Positions 21,330 to 33,070 of a DNA stretch of 64,000 nucleotides are shown piece after piece. This stretch comes from Lophius americanus. Taxonomy: Eukaryota; Chordata; Actinopteri; Lophiiformes; Lophiidae. Positions within the stretch are counted from its first letter, which is position 1; every line of letters begins with the position of its first letter. The translations under genes and the position numbers were made by a program. The notes beneath the pieces were generated by a model. It worked only from the letters and a program-made list of their open reading frames with translations. It was not told the DNA's origin and searched no databases. The stretch is taken from contig JBBDHG010000019.1 in NCBI GenBank assembly GCA_037951165.1, positions 6,224,001 to 6,288,000 on the forward strand, written 5' to 3'.

Positions 21330-24300
21330 ATAAAAATGAATGTATGACATTTCACTCCAAGATTTAGGGGAGCAAATTTAGCATATAAAGGATATACTCA
21401 AGTACCATGAATTGCAAGATGACATAAATTCTTGGATAAATTTACTTAATACATTCCACCACTACTTACAGACAAATGACCCATGCTACTGCAACGGATG
21501 GGACACCGAACTCGCCTGTGTGGATGAATATGCAGGATGATTAGGTGAGACAACAAGTTGACTCTGATATATGTGCATAAACACCAGTCCAAGCAGCTAC
21601 CATTTGTTTGAAATGATTTATGTAAAATAAAGTCCCTCTATAATGTTCGAGGCGGTTTGCAGAGTTCTCCCCAATGTTAGTTGTTTTACAAAAGTCTACA
21701 ACTTTAGTGGTGAATGCAAAGTTTAGAGCCACCGGAGCCATCTGATCTTATTTACTGAACTTACAATGAAGCAAAAATAGAAATCTCATGAATGGAAAGT
21801 AATGAAAAATAAGAGAAGGTCAGGACCATCATGGAGGCACTGGTTGTCAAAGTAATTGAAAGGCATACATCTGTGCTCTAGTGGTTAATTATGGTTGATG
21901 GCCATGCAGGCAACTGGATTTTAATTTTAGCAGTTGTTTTACCATTTAATAATTTGATTAATATTAGTGGAGGCATTGTTGCATTTTGGATAGTAGTTAC
22001 CTCTTGGGAAAAAAGCATGGAGTTCAAATAAGAAAAAATGCAAAAGTGGATTTTTGGATGTTTGTGATCGCCGAAGAAACGAAACCCCCAACACACACAC
22101 AAACACTCATGCAGAAGAACATCAGTTTCCCTTGACTGACACACACACTCAGACACATACAATCTGAGCTAATATCTCTGAATAAAAAATGTAACAAACA
22201 TTGACATTTGCAATATATAGACGTATTTAGCTAAAACCACACATGATGCCCTGACCAATTTTGTGAAAAGTCCAAAGCTTAAATATGACTCATACATTCA
22301 TACACACTCATAAGACCCTTTTGGTAAGCTTATGCAATTAATCTCAAATTCTCACACAACCACAAACTCTGTGTCCAAAAAGTGCAAATAATCTCTGCCA
22401 TGCACTTATCTACACTACACCACACACCAACACAAATGCTCTGAGGGGGCAGAGGTTAGCTGCTGAACTGTGGAATGGGTCAGTAAACTCTGACTGTTAA
22501 TAATAGACCAAGTCAGATTTTATTTCCTGTGTGACTCTTTGGCCTAAGTCTGTCCCTTTTTTTATTTCTTCCACTCATTCTTCCATGACTTTCTCCTCTT
22601 TTTCTTTTCGCTATCAGCTGACTAAAACCCTCCATCTGCAATGCTTAGATATGATCGATTCCACATAGTTGCTTGGACACGCTTAATGGTCTCCTTTATT
22701 AAATACATTATTATGAGCTAAAAACTCATACTTGGACTAGGGCTCTCAACACCCTGAAAATGTAGCCTAGTATTTAGTCTTATTCGGTCTTTTTTACCCC
22801 AATAATATGGCATGAGTCTTATCACAGTGTAATAACACTATCACACTGTATGAAGAAGAATTCATACTTAAAGCTTTAGCAATAGATAATAGATTTAAAT
22901 GAAGTTCAGCAAATTTGGTGAAGATGTGGCTCCAATTAGTCAAAGGACAGTTAAAGACAGAAAAAAGATGATTTTATCCTCTACTGCAGACACACCAGTG
23001 CAAGGGCAACACGGTTTCATGATCAAGCACCATTCACACATGATACACATGAAATATTGATAAAATATGATATTTCTGTTTCTTTCAGCTAATTTTGTCC
23101 ACAGTAGGCGAGGAAGGTATTATTGGGATTAATTGGGATCAACTCCACTCATTGCAATAAGATGATGAGCTACAACTTGTGACAAGCCGACTTGGGACAG
23201 GGGGCACCTTGATGATCTTTTTGATATAGACACATGTCTGTGAAGAGGAGTGGAGAAGGCTGACCACTGAGTTGGATTTTTTCTTTTTCAAAACCACACT
23301 GGTCTTACACTGGTTACATATCTGATGTACGGCCATGTGACGTGAACAAACGTTGTAAGATAGTAATTCATGTGGCTTTGTGAATATACAGAACTCAGGG
23401 CTTGCCATCATCAGTCATCACCTCAGCACAGTGAAATCTGCTCATGTAAAGCTGATGGCGTTTTTGTTATTTGTTGTTGTTGGTGATGCAAATATTTATC
23501 AATGTGTGCATTCATGTCATGTTCGCGGACAGAGGTATTCGCATTCAAGTTTTTCTTTAATTACTTTAATTATTTTGGATGTGAACCGTAAAGATAACCA
23601 AATTTGACTAGAGCAAAAAATCTGAACTGAACCGTGATGCTTGTAGTGGGAACGCCATAGTGTAACCAAAAACCCACACACACTGACACACACCCATGGG
23701 TTTGTCACTAGAATGATGATATTTTGTGATTTCTCTATCTGACTCTGTACCTTATTAAGTTATTGGTAATAAAGTGGGTCAAAGTGATTTCACTCTGAAA
23801 GCCAATTATCTCGTCCTGTCCTTAGAGAACTGCCTGTAATTATCAACTTTTTATAATTCCAGTCTTGATCCAGCCGCCGATGTCCGTGTCTGGATTTCTT
23901 TGTCTGTGGTTTGATAACTCTGTTTAATGACGCTGCTGTAGGCGTCTGCCTCTGAATCAGACACTCCAACCTTAATTCAATAAAAAATGTATATTCTGTC
24001 CCTCTGCACTCAAAGAAATGATTGTTAACCCCCCAAAATTACCCCACTAATTAAGCAGACTCACACAATGGAGGTCAGGAGGAGGAAGATGAAATATGAA
24101 CCATACTATTAGCTCTGACGGACATATTCAAACACCCGAAAAAATATTTATTAGACTTTATACTTTTTGTTTTATTTTGATAATGAAATGAAATTTCAAA
24201 TATATACATTTGTTTTTATTTCAGAAATTGTGCTAGAAAGGAATTCACAAATATGAATTACCCATCCAGTATGTGTATATGCATTTTTAATTCAAGTATT

Positions 24301-24555
24301 TCAAAAAATTGTAATTGCCATTGGTGTTTAGAAGTTAGTCAAGTGAACAGGAGAATTTGAGTTTCATTTGATCGGGAATTTTAACAATGTGTCTAAACAC
24401 ACAAAAAAACAAAACATGGTCTATAAAGTGTACAAAAAAAGTGTAGTAGTACAGTGTTACTATCAATCCAGAAAGACATTCATGGTTGATTGGAAGTGTT
24501 TTTTGTAAAGAAAGCTCTTCCTAGTTAGGATAACGATTCCAGTAAAATATAATAT
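21330..24555. other. Unannotated DNA
   Basis: Over 3 kb without a recognisable gene or repeat. A 22080-22160 stretch is CA-rich. Open frames here are under 95 codons and lack motifs. Distant non-coding regulatory elements cannot be excluded by eye. Confidence 0.45.
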
Positions 24556-24559
24556 ATAT

Positions 24560-25440
24560 AGAGAAAGACAGAAATGCACGAGTCTATTCATCTGCTCCCA
24601 ATTAAGATTAAATTGGAGCAAGGTTTGAGAATTTTTTGGCCTAAAATGTTTGAATTTAAGCTCCCCCTAGTATCGGAAGTATGAAACGGAGCTTTCCCAA
24701 AATCAATTTTTTTTTTTCTGTCAATAAGGTCTATATAGGTATAGATTTGGACAATGATCCATGACATTCTTTGAATTATTTTTTCAAAAGCAGTATTGTT
24801 TTTGTGGGAAAGCTACCTATAGTGAGTAAAATATGGACTACTAGAGTAAAATATGATATACACAAGATAGCTCTCCTTGAGTCAATTTATATGCACTAAT
24901 GTGTCCAATAAAAACAACAGTTAGGTAGTAAAAAGCTCTCCCTAGGAAGTTAAATATGTACGTTACGGTAAATCACGATGCATACAAGAAAGAATTCCTC
25001 GAATCAATCCATGTGAACTAAATATGGAGTAAATGGGTTTAACAGTTAGGAAATTATGAGCGGAAAACTATAAGAGATAGAGCTCCCCCTAATGTCAAAA
25101 ATATAGAACCGACTTTTTTCAAAATCAATCCATTTCTTCCTCACATTAGGGTTATGGCTGTATAAAAATTTGAAAAAGATCCATGAAATCCTTTTTAAGT
25201 TATGGCTGGAAAACTGAGTTTTTCATAAAAAAAACTTTAAAAAAAATAACTCTCCTTGTGAGTAATATATGAAAATCTTAATGAAAACACAATTTATACA
25301 TGCTAGACCTGTTGCGAGTCGATTCATTTGCACAAAATTTGGACTAAATCAGACCAACTGTTGAGAAATGATGGCCTGATAATTTGGAGATAAAGTTCCC
25401 CCTAGTGTCAGAAATATACCATTGAACTTTTCCCAAAAGT
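24560..25440 (+). repeat. Cluster of diverged CCCCCTAGTG-family repeats
   Basis: The signature AGCTCCCCCTAGT followed by TC-GAA-TAT recurs at about 24660, 25080 and 25388, with degraded forms at 24812 and 24927. Each is preceded by A(A/G)ATTATGGCC-AAAA-type sequence and followed by TTTCCCAAAATCAAT, then GGTCTAT-TAT-TA and GATCCATGA-AT. Spacing is about 420 and 310 bases, with partial units between. No frame is conserved between copies. Single copies of the same family lie at 46.5, 50.4, 51.0 and 63.1 kb. Confidence 0.7.
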
Positions 25441-25444
25441 CCGA

Positions 25445-26800
25445 TCATTCTCTAACACGACGGATCTGTTTCTCTTTGAAAATAATTCTGCAAAATATTG
25501 AACATCACAAACCTTGAAAAAACAAGTGGTGCTACCTGATTTTCTTTTAACAGATATAGTTATTTGTATATTAAAATGTGAAAAAAAACACCTATAAGGA
25601 TATAAATGCAAGAGGCACAAGTATTAACTGTTTAACCAGTCCATATCCTTGCTCCTGTAGGGAATACATCGGTGGCAGCCTTCATGAAAACAACGCCCTG
25701 AATTTGCATGCATTACATACATTAAACAATGGATAAGGATTAAGGATCGCCTAGTGTGTCCACTGTTCTGGTTTAGGTGTCTTGCTCATGGGCCCCTCAA
25801 AAGGTAAATGAGTGTTGTTTTTTTCCCCTTACCTGACCTGATTTTCTCATTTGGTCATTGTTACTGTACATTATCTGATTTACATTATATAAATACAGCT
25901 CAAGAGAAAATATCTATTTGGGTAATTTGGGCATCAATCATGAGATGTTGGTATATTTCTCATTCCTGTCTGTTGGCATCCAGCCGCTCTCAGAGCCCCC
26001 AGCTCAAGTTGCCACAAAGGGAGGCAAAGGCATTCAGAGCCTCTTTAAGAAACTCTAAGGCCCTGCAGTCTGACAGTACACCAAAAAATGTGCTCTCTAT
26101 GTGTCAGTGGACTATCTCTCTCCAGCTCCATGTCTCTGTCCCTAAGAAGGAAACAACTGAGAGATTATTCATTGCAGGATAATGACGGTGCAGCGATGTA
26201 AGTGCCAAAGGCTCTTGATGGACTGCCAGACAGAGCAGTCTGCATCTATGTGTGCGCGTGTTGATAATAGTTTACCAGGCAGAATGACTGTCTGAAAGAG
26301 TTGGAAGTGTCTCTGGCTGCACTTGAACATGATTTGGAGCTCATTCAGATTCAATTTGCTGTAGGGCACCAGAAACGGAGCGAGAAAGAGAGAGAACAGC
26401 ACAAAAGGACACATGAAAAGCAAGATAGAGAGAATGAAAGTAGAGTGGATGGCAAAAGGGAACAGGTTTATTCGGAAAATGATGCCTTCATATCCGACCT
26501 ATTAAGCAGGACGAGGTGAATTCAGAGCAGAGTGCGGCATCTTTCAAGGGCAGGTTGAAATAACATTGACACTCCTTGGCTGCTCTTTCTTTCTCTATTT
26601 GCTAATTCACTCGAGACATTATTACAGAATAATGAGGTCTGGATTTCAACTTGTTTAGTTCAAGACTTTCGAAATCTCTCGATGACTTTGGTGTATCAAC
26701 ATGAACGACGCAGCAAAATAATATGTCCTGACACACTAAACACTATAAATAAGCAGAATCAGCAAATATCACACCACTGATCCTTTGCTTTCAGAAGAAA
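25445..26800. other. Unannotated DNA
   Basis: I recognise no gene. The 124-codon plus frame at 25808-26182 and the K/E/R-rich 72-codon frame at 26301-26519 lack domain motifs and neighbouring splice structure. Confidence 0.4.
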
Positions 26801-26807
26801 AGACTGA

Positions 26808-27678
26808 AATATCACAACTTTATGACCACTGACCGGTGAAGTGAATTGCATCTCATTACAATGGCACTGTAGATTGAGCCTTTATATAAATTGGGATATA
26901 TTGATATGTTGCTTGACAAATAATGTCCTCGTCCTTATAGTTGATATATTGGACAGAGGCTAAAAGGGCATGTGTACGGATCTGTGCGACTTTGCCAAGC
27001 CTAAATTGTGATAGCTAGACAACTGGGCTAGTCTCTGAAACTGTAGGTTTTGTTGGTTCCTGCTGGCGACTTAAGGTAAGTGGGTAGAGCTGTCGTCCCT
27101 CAACCAGGAGACCAGGGTTTGAGCACAGCCCCTGAGGCAACCAAAGGCCCCGAAACCTCATCTCCCTGGGCGCTTCACTGTGGCCACCCACTACTCCCTC
27201 AGGGATTATTTAAGTGCAGAGTTAAATTTCACAATGTACTGTATGTATAACATGTGATAAATAAAGGAAAGATTATTATCATTGTTCCCGATCTGCAAAG
27301 GTATCTAACATAAAGGATCTTCAGGCAACCAAGGCTTGATGTAAACAGGGAGTGCAGGCTACTTCCGTTATCCTGTCCCACATAAGAGCTAATTCAGCAT
27401 AAATTGCTGAAAAAGTTAATGCTGGTTCTGATAGAAAGGTAGCTCGTGACCCCTATCCGCTGTCCAAAATGTCCAGCATGGGTGTGTCAGCATAGGAAGT
27501 GGACATCAGAACAATGGAAGAAGGTTATCCAGTTAGATCAATCATGACTTTTTCTCATAATGTGGACATGTGTGTTTTTTACGTGAGGATGAAATGGTAC
27601 CAGGAGGGAGAGATGTTTGGCGGCAAAAGACATGCCTACCCCATATTTGGCAGGTGGTGATAATGTTATGTTGTGAAT
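26808..27678 (+). mobile_element. Tc1/mariner element (family A), internally deleted and split by a SINE
   Basis: The left end reads CACAACTTTATGACCACTGA then CCGGTGAAGTGAATTGCATC, and the right end GGTGGTGATAATGTTATG: these are the imperfect inverted ends (CATAA-ATTATGACCACC type) shared with copies at 35.06, 58.31 and 60.9 kb. Between them lie N-terminal transposase remnants (CGACTTTGCCAAGCCTAAAT, TGTGATAGCTAGACAACTGG) and a block AATTGCTGAAAAAGTTAATG then CTGGTTCTGATAGAAAGG. A piece of the central region (GAACAATGGAAGAAGG) follows. The DDE catalytic half is almost entirely missing. A SINE interrupts it at 27061-27283. Confidence 0.82.
27061..27283 (+). repeat. tRNA-derived SINE inserted in Tc1 element, GTTCC target duplication
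   Basis: The tRNA-like head (GTAAGTGGGTAGAGCTGTCG, then ACCAGGGTTTGAGC as box B) is followed by a body with CCCTGGGCGCTTCACTGTGG and CACCCACTACTCCCTCAGGG. The tail is TAAATAAAGGAAAGATTATT ATC. GTTCC occurs at 27056-27060 and again at 27284-27288, directly flanking the insertion. Removing the SINE and one GTTCC restores continuity of the surrounding transposon. Confidence 0.82.
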
Positions 27679-27689
27679 GCATTACACAT

Positions 27690-28495
27690 AGCTGTGGATC
27701 GATGGCATATCTACCTCTTCCCATCCTCGTCAATAGATAATTAAAGTTACTAACCTATCAGTTGCTTGAATGTTGTGGCTAACCAGTGATATGTTTGTGA
27801 TTATGTGCTGTGTGACGGGTGTTTGATCCATGTTCTTTCCTTTGAAATATGTCCATATCACCTAGATTGCATAAAGTATCATGACAAATACACAGATTAC
27901 AACAGATTAAGAGTGATAAAGTCCCTCCCGACTTATTAATAGTGGATCTACAAGCTGACTTTCACACTTCATTTGACATCATTGACATCATTTGTGAACA
28001 AATAAATGTAGATAAATACAAACTATATTCTCCATCACAATATCCCCATAACGCTGGATATTTTTCTGCAATACTTCCCTGTGCAGTCCTGGTATGATAG
28101 GGCAGTTACACAACTCTAGGTACTCTGGCAAACAAAAATGTTCTTTTCTTATCTGTAGTCCGATGGGATTCCCTACTAACACCTGTTAGTACTGAAATGC
28201 CAGTGGACACACCCCGTAGAGGTCAGTGACTCTGGACATTACGGTTTAATGAAGTCCAGCTTCAGGGCAAAACTTGTGAAAATATCAAGGTGATGTACTT
28301 CCTCAGACAAAACTCTGAACGACTTTGACAATGACTTTATACCTTGCCTTGAAAGGCACAGCATAGAGCCATCAGAAGGGAGCAACATTTAATGTATCCC
28401 TCCTTTAGGATGCTGTTAAAATGTTAAAAGATACATGTTAAGTTAATTAGATATCTGAAGCCACAGGGTTCGATGCGAGAGATACTATACCGAAG
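27690..28495. other. Unannotated DNA
   Basis: No recognisable gene or repeat. A TACTATAC-rich tract begins at about 28490. Confidence 0.45.
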
Positions 28496-28605
28496 TCTGC
28501 TGTATTATAATTTATTATTGTATACTATACTAAACTATACTCTATTGTAATACATTATACCATACCATATTATACTTAACTACACTACACTCTATCCTAC
28601 CATAT
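28490..28605 (+). repeat. TACTATAC-like low-complexity tract, left flank of piggyBac
   Basis: Irregular repeats of TACTATACTA, ACTATACTC and TACATTATACC. The same kind of sequence resumes on the other side of the element at 31947-32065, so the element sits inside one low-complexity tract. Confidence 0.75.
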
Positions 28606-28954
28606 CCTCCTGACACCCGAGCTTTTATTTGGTGTGCAATTTTCATTTATCCTAGCTATTTTGGATTATTCAGACCTAATAAGTATAATAAAAAATTTTT
28701 TTCTTTGTACAGGAAGTAGTTTTTTCAAAAACTGATGTCCTCATATGGAGTCAGTCGGTTAATTTTTGCATTTACAGATTTTCTATTATTTGCTTTTTGG
28801 GATCAAAAGGTACCAATTACTCTAAAACCAAAATTTCAGCTTTCTACGATAAATACTTCTCTCAAAAATCGGTGTCCTCATATGCTAAAAATGGCACTAT
28901 CTTAATGTAGGACAAAATAAAGATACCATTAGTTAAAAAAGAATCAACCAGTTT

Positions 28955-29170
28955 ATTTCAAACTGTAAACATTATGGTATAAAACAAAGGAGCAAACAGC
29001 TGTTTATTTCTAGCCCTAAACATGGCTATACAAATATAAAAGTGCAAAAAACTGTGTAAACTGTTTAATTCAAGCCCTAAACATGGCTGTACAAAAAGAA
29101 AAGTGAAAAAAACTGTAAACTATTGTTTCAAGCCCTAAACAAGGCTAATCAAAACAACTAAAGTGCAAAT
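28955..29170 (+). repeat. About 60-bp tandem repeat within piggyBac 3' region
   Basis: AGCCCTAAACATGGCT starts at 29012 and 29073, with a variant (AGCCCTAAACAAGGCT) at 29131. Between them run ACAAA-A-AAAAGTG and AAACTGT-TAA-type stretches. About three units, period 58 to 61. Confidence 0.82.
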
Positions 29171-29439
29171 AATGCCAGAAATTACCTAGTGTACTTTGTG
29201 TTTTTTAGGAACACTTCACAACACATGTTTGCCCATGTAAAATGCTGCAAAACAGTTACAGACTCACTTATCATTCTTTATAGAGAAAAAAAATATTTAA
29301 AAAAATAAAATAAAATACAGAGTAATTTCAATTACTTTCCCTGAGCAGCCTTTTGTCTTTAGTCTTCTCTAACTATTCTCCTCTAACAAGCTCCTCTCTA
29401 GAAAGCAGTCAGTCTGCCTGTCCTGAACATACCTACTGG

Positions 29440-31488
29440 CCTTTGTGAAATGCTGCAAAGCAGTTGCGTTGACTTTGCAAGCAGAGGAACACATTGCATT
29501 TCATGCACCGCAAACGAGATTTCCCAGAGCAGCCCTGTCCTCAGCACCACATTGGATTTTTCAGGTCGGCCATCTCCGGAAGTTGAGCAGCAGAAATTGT
29601 GCGGACTGAGACATGTGGGATTGGAGTGACCAGAGATCTTTTAACCACTTGTGGAAGGTGTGCATTCTTTTCCTCTGAATCTGCAACGTTAGCATCTTCA
29701 GGAAGAACGTCACGCTTGCTGAGGAATGCCTGAGCCCCTACCATGCGAAACTCAAGAAACTTCATGATAGCCTTTCTTGGGGTACCATTTTTACTGGCTA
29801 TCTTTGCGATATAGCAACCAGCTGTTGACTAGAGCGAGATCAGTAAAATGCATCAGCATGTGAATTGTCCACTTCTTGGTGCGGACACTCAGTCGGTAGT
29901 AGCTTAACATCCTGTCTGACAAGTCAACCCCACCCATTTTGGTCTTGTATTCAAGCAAGTGACGATCACATATTTTTTGTCTTTTTTGGACCATCGCTCC
30001 CAGGTGTCTTGAGCGCAGTTCAGCATGAACGACAGAAAGCATCAAAATCGTCTTGTTGTCATAACATTTGTCTACACATAGTTTCCCATCTGCCCTTGTA
30101 ACTGTTGCTGAGGTACCGCTTCCTTGCCATTTCAGTGTTTGGTCACTTGGTAGCTTCTCCATTGCTTTACAGACCCAGTTCTTCATCACTGTACCAGTCA
30201 GGTACACCTGCGTCTTCAGTATGTGAACAGACAGCTAGTTTGGTTGTGAAGAACCGTTCATAGTACACTTTTGTACATTCATGCAGGGTTTCAGACAGAC
30301 GTTTGATGACCAAGGCTCCTAAACCCAATTCTTCTGAGTCCTGAACTTGTGAACCCAGTGTCTTTTCACCTTGATAGACTTCAAAGTCCAGCACAATGCC
30401 ATCTGCTGATACCAGCACAAAGTTTTTCAGGCCAACTGGATTGGGCTTTAGTGGCATATACTGTCGGAATGGACTGGCTCCAGTAAACGGGATCATCTGC
30501 TCATCTATTGAGACACATTCCGGTCGAGCCTGGAGGTAATAGTCGTTAAGTATGCGATCATAAAAGGCCTCACCTTTCAGAATTTGTCAGTTTCCCTCCT
30601 GTCTTCCGGAAAATCATCATCAATGAGTACTTTCAGATGACTCCTCAGTTTTGAATACCGATCACTTGACATTGTGTAACTAATGGCAGGGATTCGTAGG
30701 GCATTGGACAAGAACATCCTTGTTTGTGGATAATCCACGCAAGACATCAAGATTGCAGCTCCAAAGGAGTGATACATCTCATCAACCGAAGTGTTGAGAG
30801 ATCTCCCACTATTACCCAGTGACATGGCATTTGTGCAGTCAACAAGGATATCATCAGCTCTGAGTCCCTGTACTGTTCTACATAATCCAGTGGCCGCCAA
30901 GCTGCTCGCTCATCTTTCCGTTCATAATCTTCACCCTGAAACTGGAGTTAGTTTCGGCTAAATGGAGCAGACTTCCAGGGCTCTCCACGTCCAGCATTTC
31001 TAGCTTCTGCCCTGGGCTTACCACGTACTAGCTCATCTTCGTCCAGTTCTAATAATAAAAAACATAACACATTTTATTTATCATGCACTCAACATTTTGA
31101 AACAAATTAAGGTGCTATAGAGTAAAAACACAAGAGAATGGGGTTCTGGTTTACTATCATTCTCAACACGCTGCCCTTTACGCCTGCGTTTGTGCATTTG
31201 TGGATGTTGTGGTGGCTCACTCTCATTCTCACTGTCACTATTTTCACTGATTTGGTGATCAGCTTCTGCTGCATCAGGCGGTGAATAGTCTTCATCAGAA
31301 TCGACTTCTGGTGAATCAGGTGGTGAATAATCATCTTCGGAATCATCAGGTTGTTGTTCCACAGGCATGAGGTCAAACTCATGTGGACTGTATGGATCCA
31401 CAGCAGGATCAATCTCTTCACCATCTGATAAATCTTCGACCTCAGAGGTGTTTGCTATTGCAATGAGCAATTGTTCTGCTTTTGACAA
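29440..31488 (-). pseudogene. piggyBac transposase pseudogene (PGBD4-like domain order)
   Basis: Read on the minus strand in order: an acidic N-terminus (31488-31160) with twice-repeated DEDYSPPD-type motifs; the start of the DDE_Tnp_1_7 domain (31000-30577; VDYPQTRMFLSNALRIPAIS); SIDEQMIPFTG with the first catalytic Asp (about 30510); YYERFFTT (about 30262), where the second catalytic Asp is Glu; MGGVDLSDRMLSYY with the third Asp (about 29925); and a C-terminal Cys-rich segment CSGKSRLRCMKCNVFLC (about 29530-29470), the zinc-binding end. Frameshifts or stops at about 30950, 30577, 30190 and 29780 break the frame. A possible 106-bp intron (31154-31049, GTAAAC...TTATTAG) would join the acidic exon to the rest. 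Inactive as written. Confidence 0.9.
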
Positions 31489-31946
31489 TGAAAGTCTCCC
31501 TGTAATGATTAAATGATAAAATCAACTCCAAAACATCAAAATCTATACATGAGACAGATGGCTAATATAGGATGTAGTTATCCAGCTTGCAAGCTATTTA
31601 ACTCCAAGGATAAACAAATGTACCACTTGCAAGAACTATTTACACTCGTGAACTTTTCTAATTATTCCCAAGTTTATCGAACCACATGGCACAATCACTA
31701 ACATAATAGAGTTCCAATGTCCTCAAAGATGTACATGAACTTTGCCGACGTAGTTTGCCACTATTGCTAAAATTGTTCAAATTGACATGCCATATGAAGC
31801 TACATACGTTATTGTGCATTAATACACTAGTTTCAACCAATGTCTATGAATGAGACCAATGGGTTAAAGTTTGAAAAAAATTAAGTATCATGGTGCAGAA
31901 AGGCAAAAATGTAAGGCCCTCACATGAGGACTCAGGGTCTCAGGAG

Positions 31947-32065
31947 GATACTATACGACTCTGTACTATATTACACTATATCATACTATGATAATAATAG
32001 ACTACACTGTACTACAATACACTAGATGAAATTATACCATACTGTACTGAGCTATGCTATATATC
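31947..32065 (+). repeat. TACTATAC-like low-complexity tract, right flank of piggyBac
   Basis: Continuation of the low-complexity sequence at 28490-28605 (GTACTATATTACACTATATC, TACTATGATAATAATAG). Confidence 0.75.
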
Positions 32066-32069
32066 ACAC

Positions 32070-32715
32070 GTGGCGCTCACACTTGCCTATGAACAGTCAG
32101 TGAAATGCCCCTAGTTATTACATTTATGCTAATTAATCACCACTGATTACATAATGTCGATCATGGAAAGGTCTACCAAGAGGACAGAAAAAGATACTGA
32201 AGTTAAAGTTATTGTTTGAGAGGTGGAAACAAGAGGAAATATGGTCTACAGACCAGATTTGCTTTCTGGTCGTCTAGACCAGACAGCAAATCAATACTTC
32301 AAATATGAACCAAGAAATGTATTTATTTTACACCGTTTCTCATGTTTAATTGCTGCCATCTGACTTTCAGTTTCATGGGCCAGAATTTCTTCGATGGATG
32401 GTACATTCTCAAATCAAGATGCTTTTTATTAATCCCTTTTGCTTTAAATGATTATGCCTTTTTTGTGTGCCTACCAATTGTTTTTAAGTTAGATCCTGGG
32501 TCACAGCAAAGTAAGAACAATAAAAAGACCTACAGACCCCAAAGATAAAGAGATACTTGCGGAAAACAGATGACTATACAGTTTACATTTGACATAAATT
32601 TAACAAAAATGTTGTGGGCAGTCATTTAATATGGAAGGCCACTTACAACATATAAATCAGCTTGACCTCACCTTTGACACAAAATGCTCTGATTTTGTAG
32701 CCGTCACATGTCAAG
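32070..32715. other. Unannotated DNA
   Basis: No recognisable gene or repeat. Confidence 0.45.
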
Positions 32716-32726
32716 ATGTGTGGGTG

Positions 32727-32772
32727 CACACACGCACACACACACATACATACGCACACACACATATACATC
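32727..32772 (+). repeat. (CA)n-rich microsatellite
   Basis: Interrupted CA repeat with CATA and CGCA variants. Confidence 0.9.
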
Positions 32773-33017
32773 CACGCTCTTGTCCTTGTAAGCCGGATGG
32801 TGAGAGAGGCTACCCTGCTGTGTGTATGAAAAGTATAAATAATAAACAAGGGATAATGTATGGTAAGCAAAACATCTGACCAGACCACCACCAGCTTCTC
32901 TGCCTCCTCTTTCACTTCTTTTGTCCTTATCTCTTATTTATCTCTCTGCTTGACACTTCCCTCAGACTCATCTATCCGTATTTTTTTCATCCTCACCTTT
33001 ATCCTTATCCATTTCGC

Positions 33018-33034
33018 TCTCTCCCTCTCTCGCT

Positions 33035-33066
<32 letters not shown>
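33018..33066 (+). repeat. (CT)n microsatellite
   Basis: CTCTCTCGCTCAATCTCTCT run continuing to 33066, inside a pyrimidine-rich stretch from 32890. Confidence 0.95.

Positions 33067-33069
<3 letters not shown>

Positions 33070-33070
<1 letters not shown>

Larger units (their letters stand above)
28605..31947 (-). mobile_element. piggyBac-type DNA transposon, nearly full length, inactive
   Basis: The ends are TATCCTCCTGACACCC (from 28605) and GGGTCTCAGGAGGATA (to 31947): an 11-base perfect inverted repeat TATCCTCCTGA extended with one mismatch to ACCC. Inside them the minus strand carries a degenerate piggyBac transposase. The length of about 3.3 kb is normal for autonomous family members. A subterminal motif GTCCTCATATG occurs at about 28737 and 28871 and, as GTCCTCATGTG on the minus strand, at about 31932-31922. 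The usual TTAA target duplication of this superfamily is not visible at either edge. A tandem repeat of about 60 bp fills 28955-29170. Confidence 0.85.

Noticed and set aside
26301..26519. K/E/R-rich 72-codon frame as a coiled-coil protein
   Set aside because: Derived from a purine-rich stretch (GAGAAAGAGAGAGAAC). No homologous domain or exon structure.
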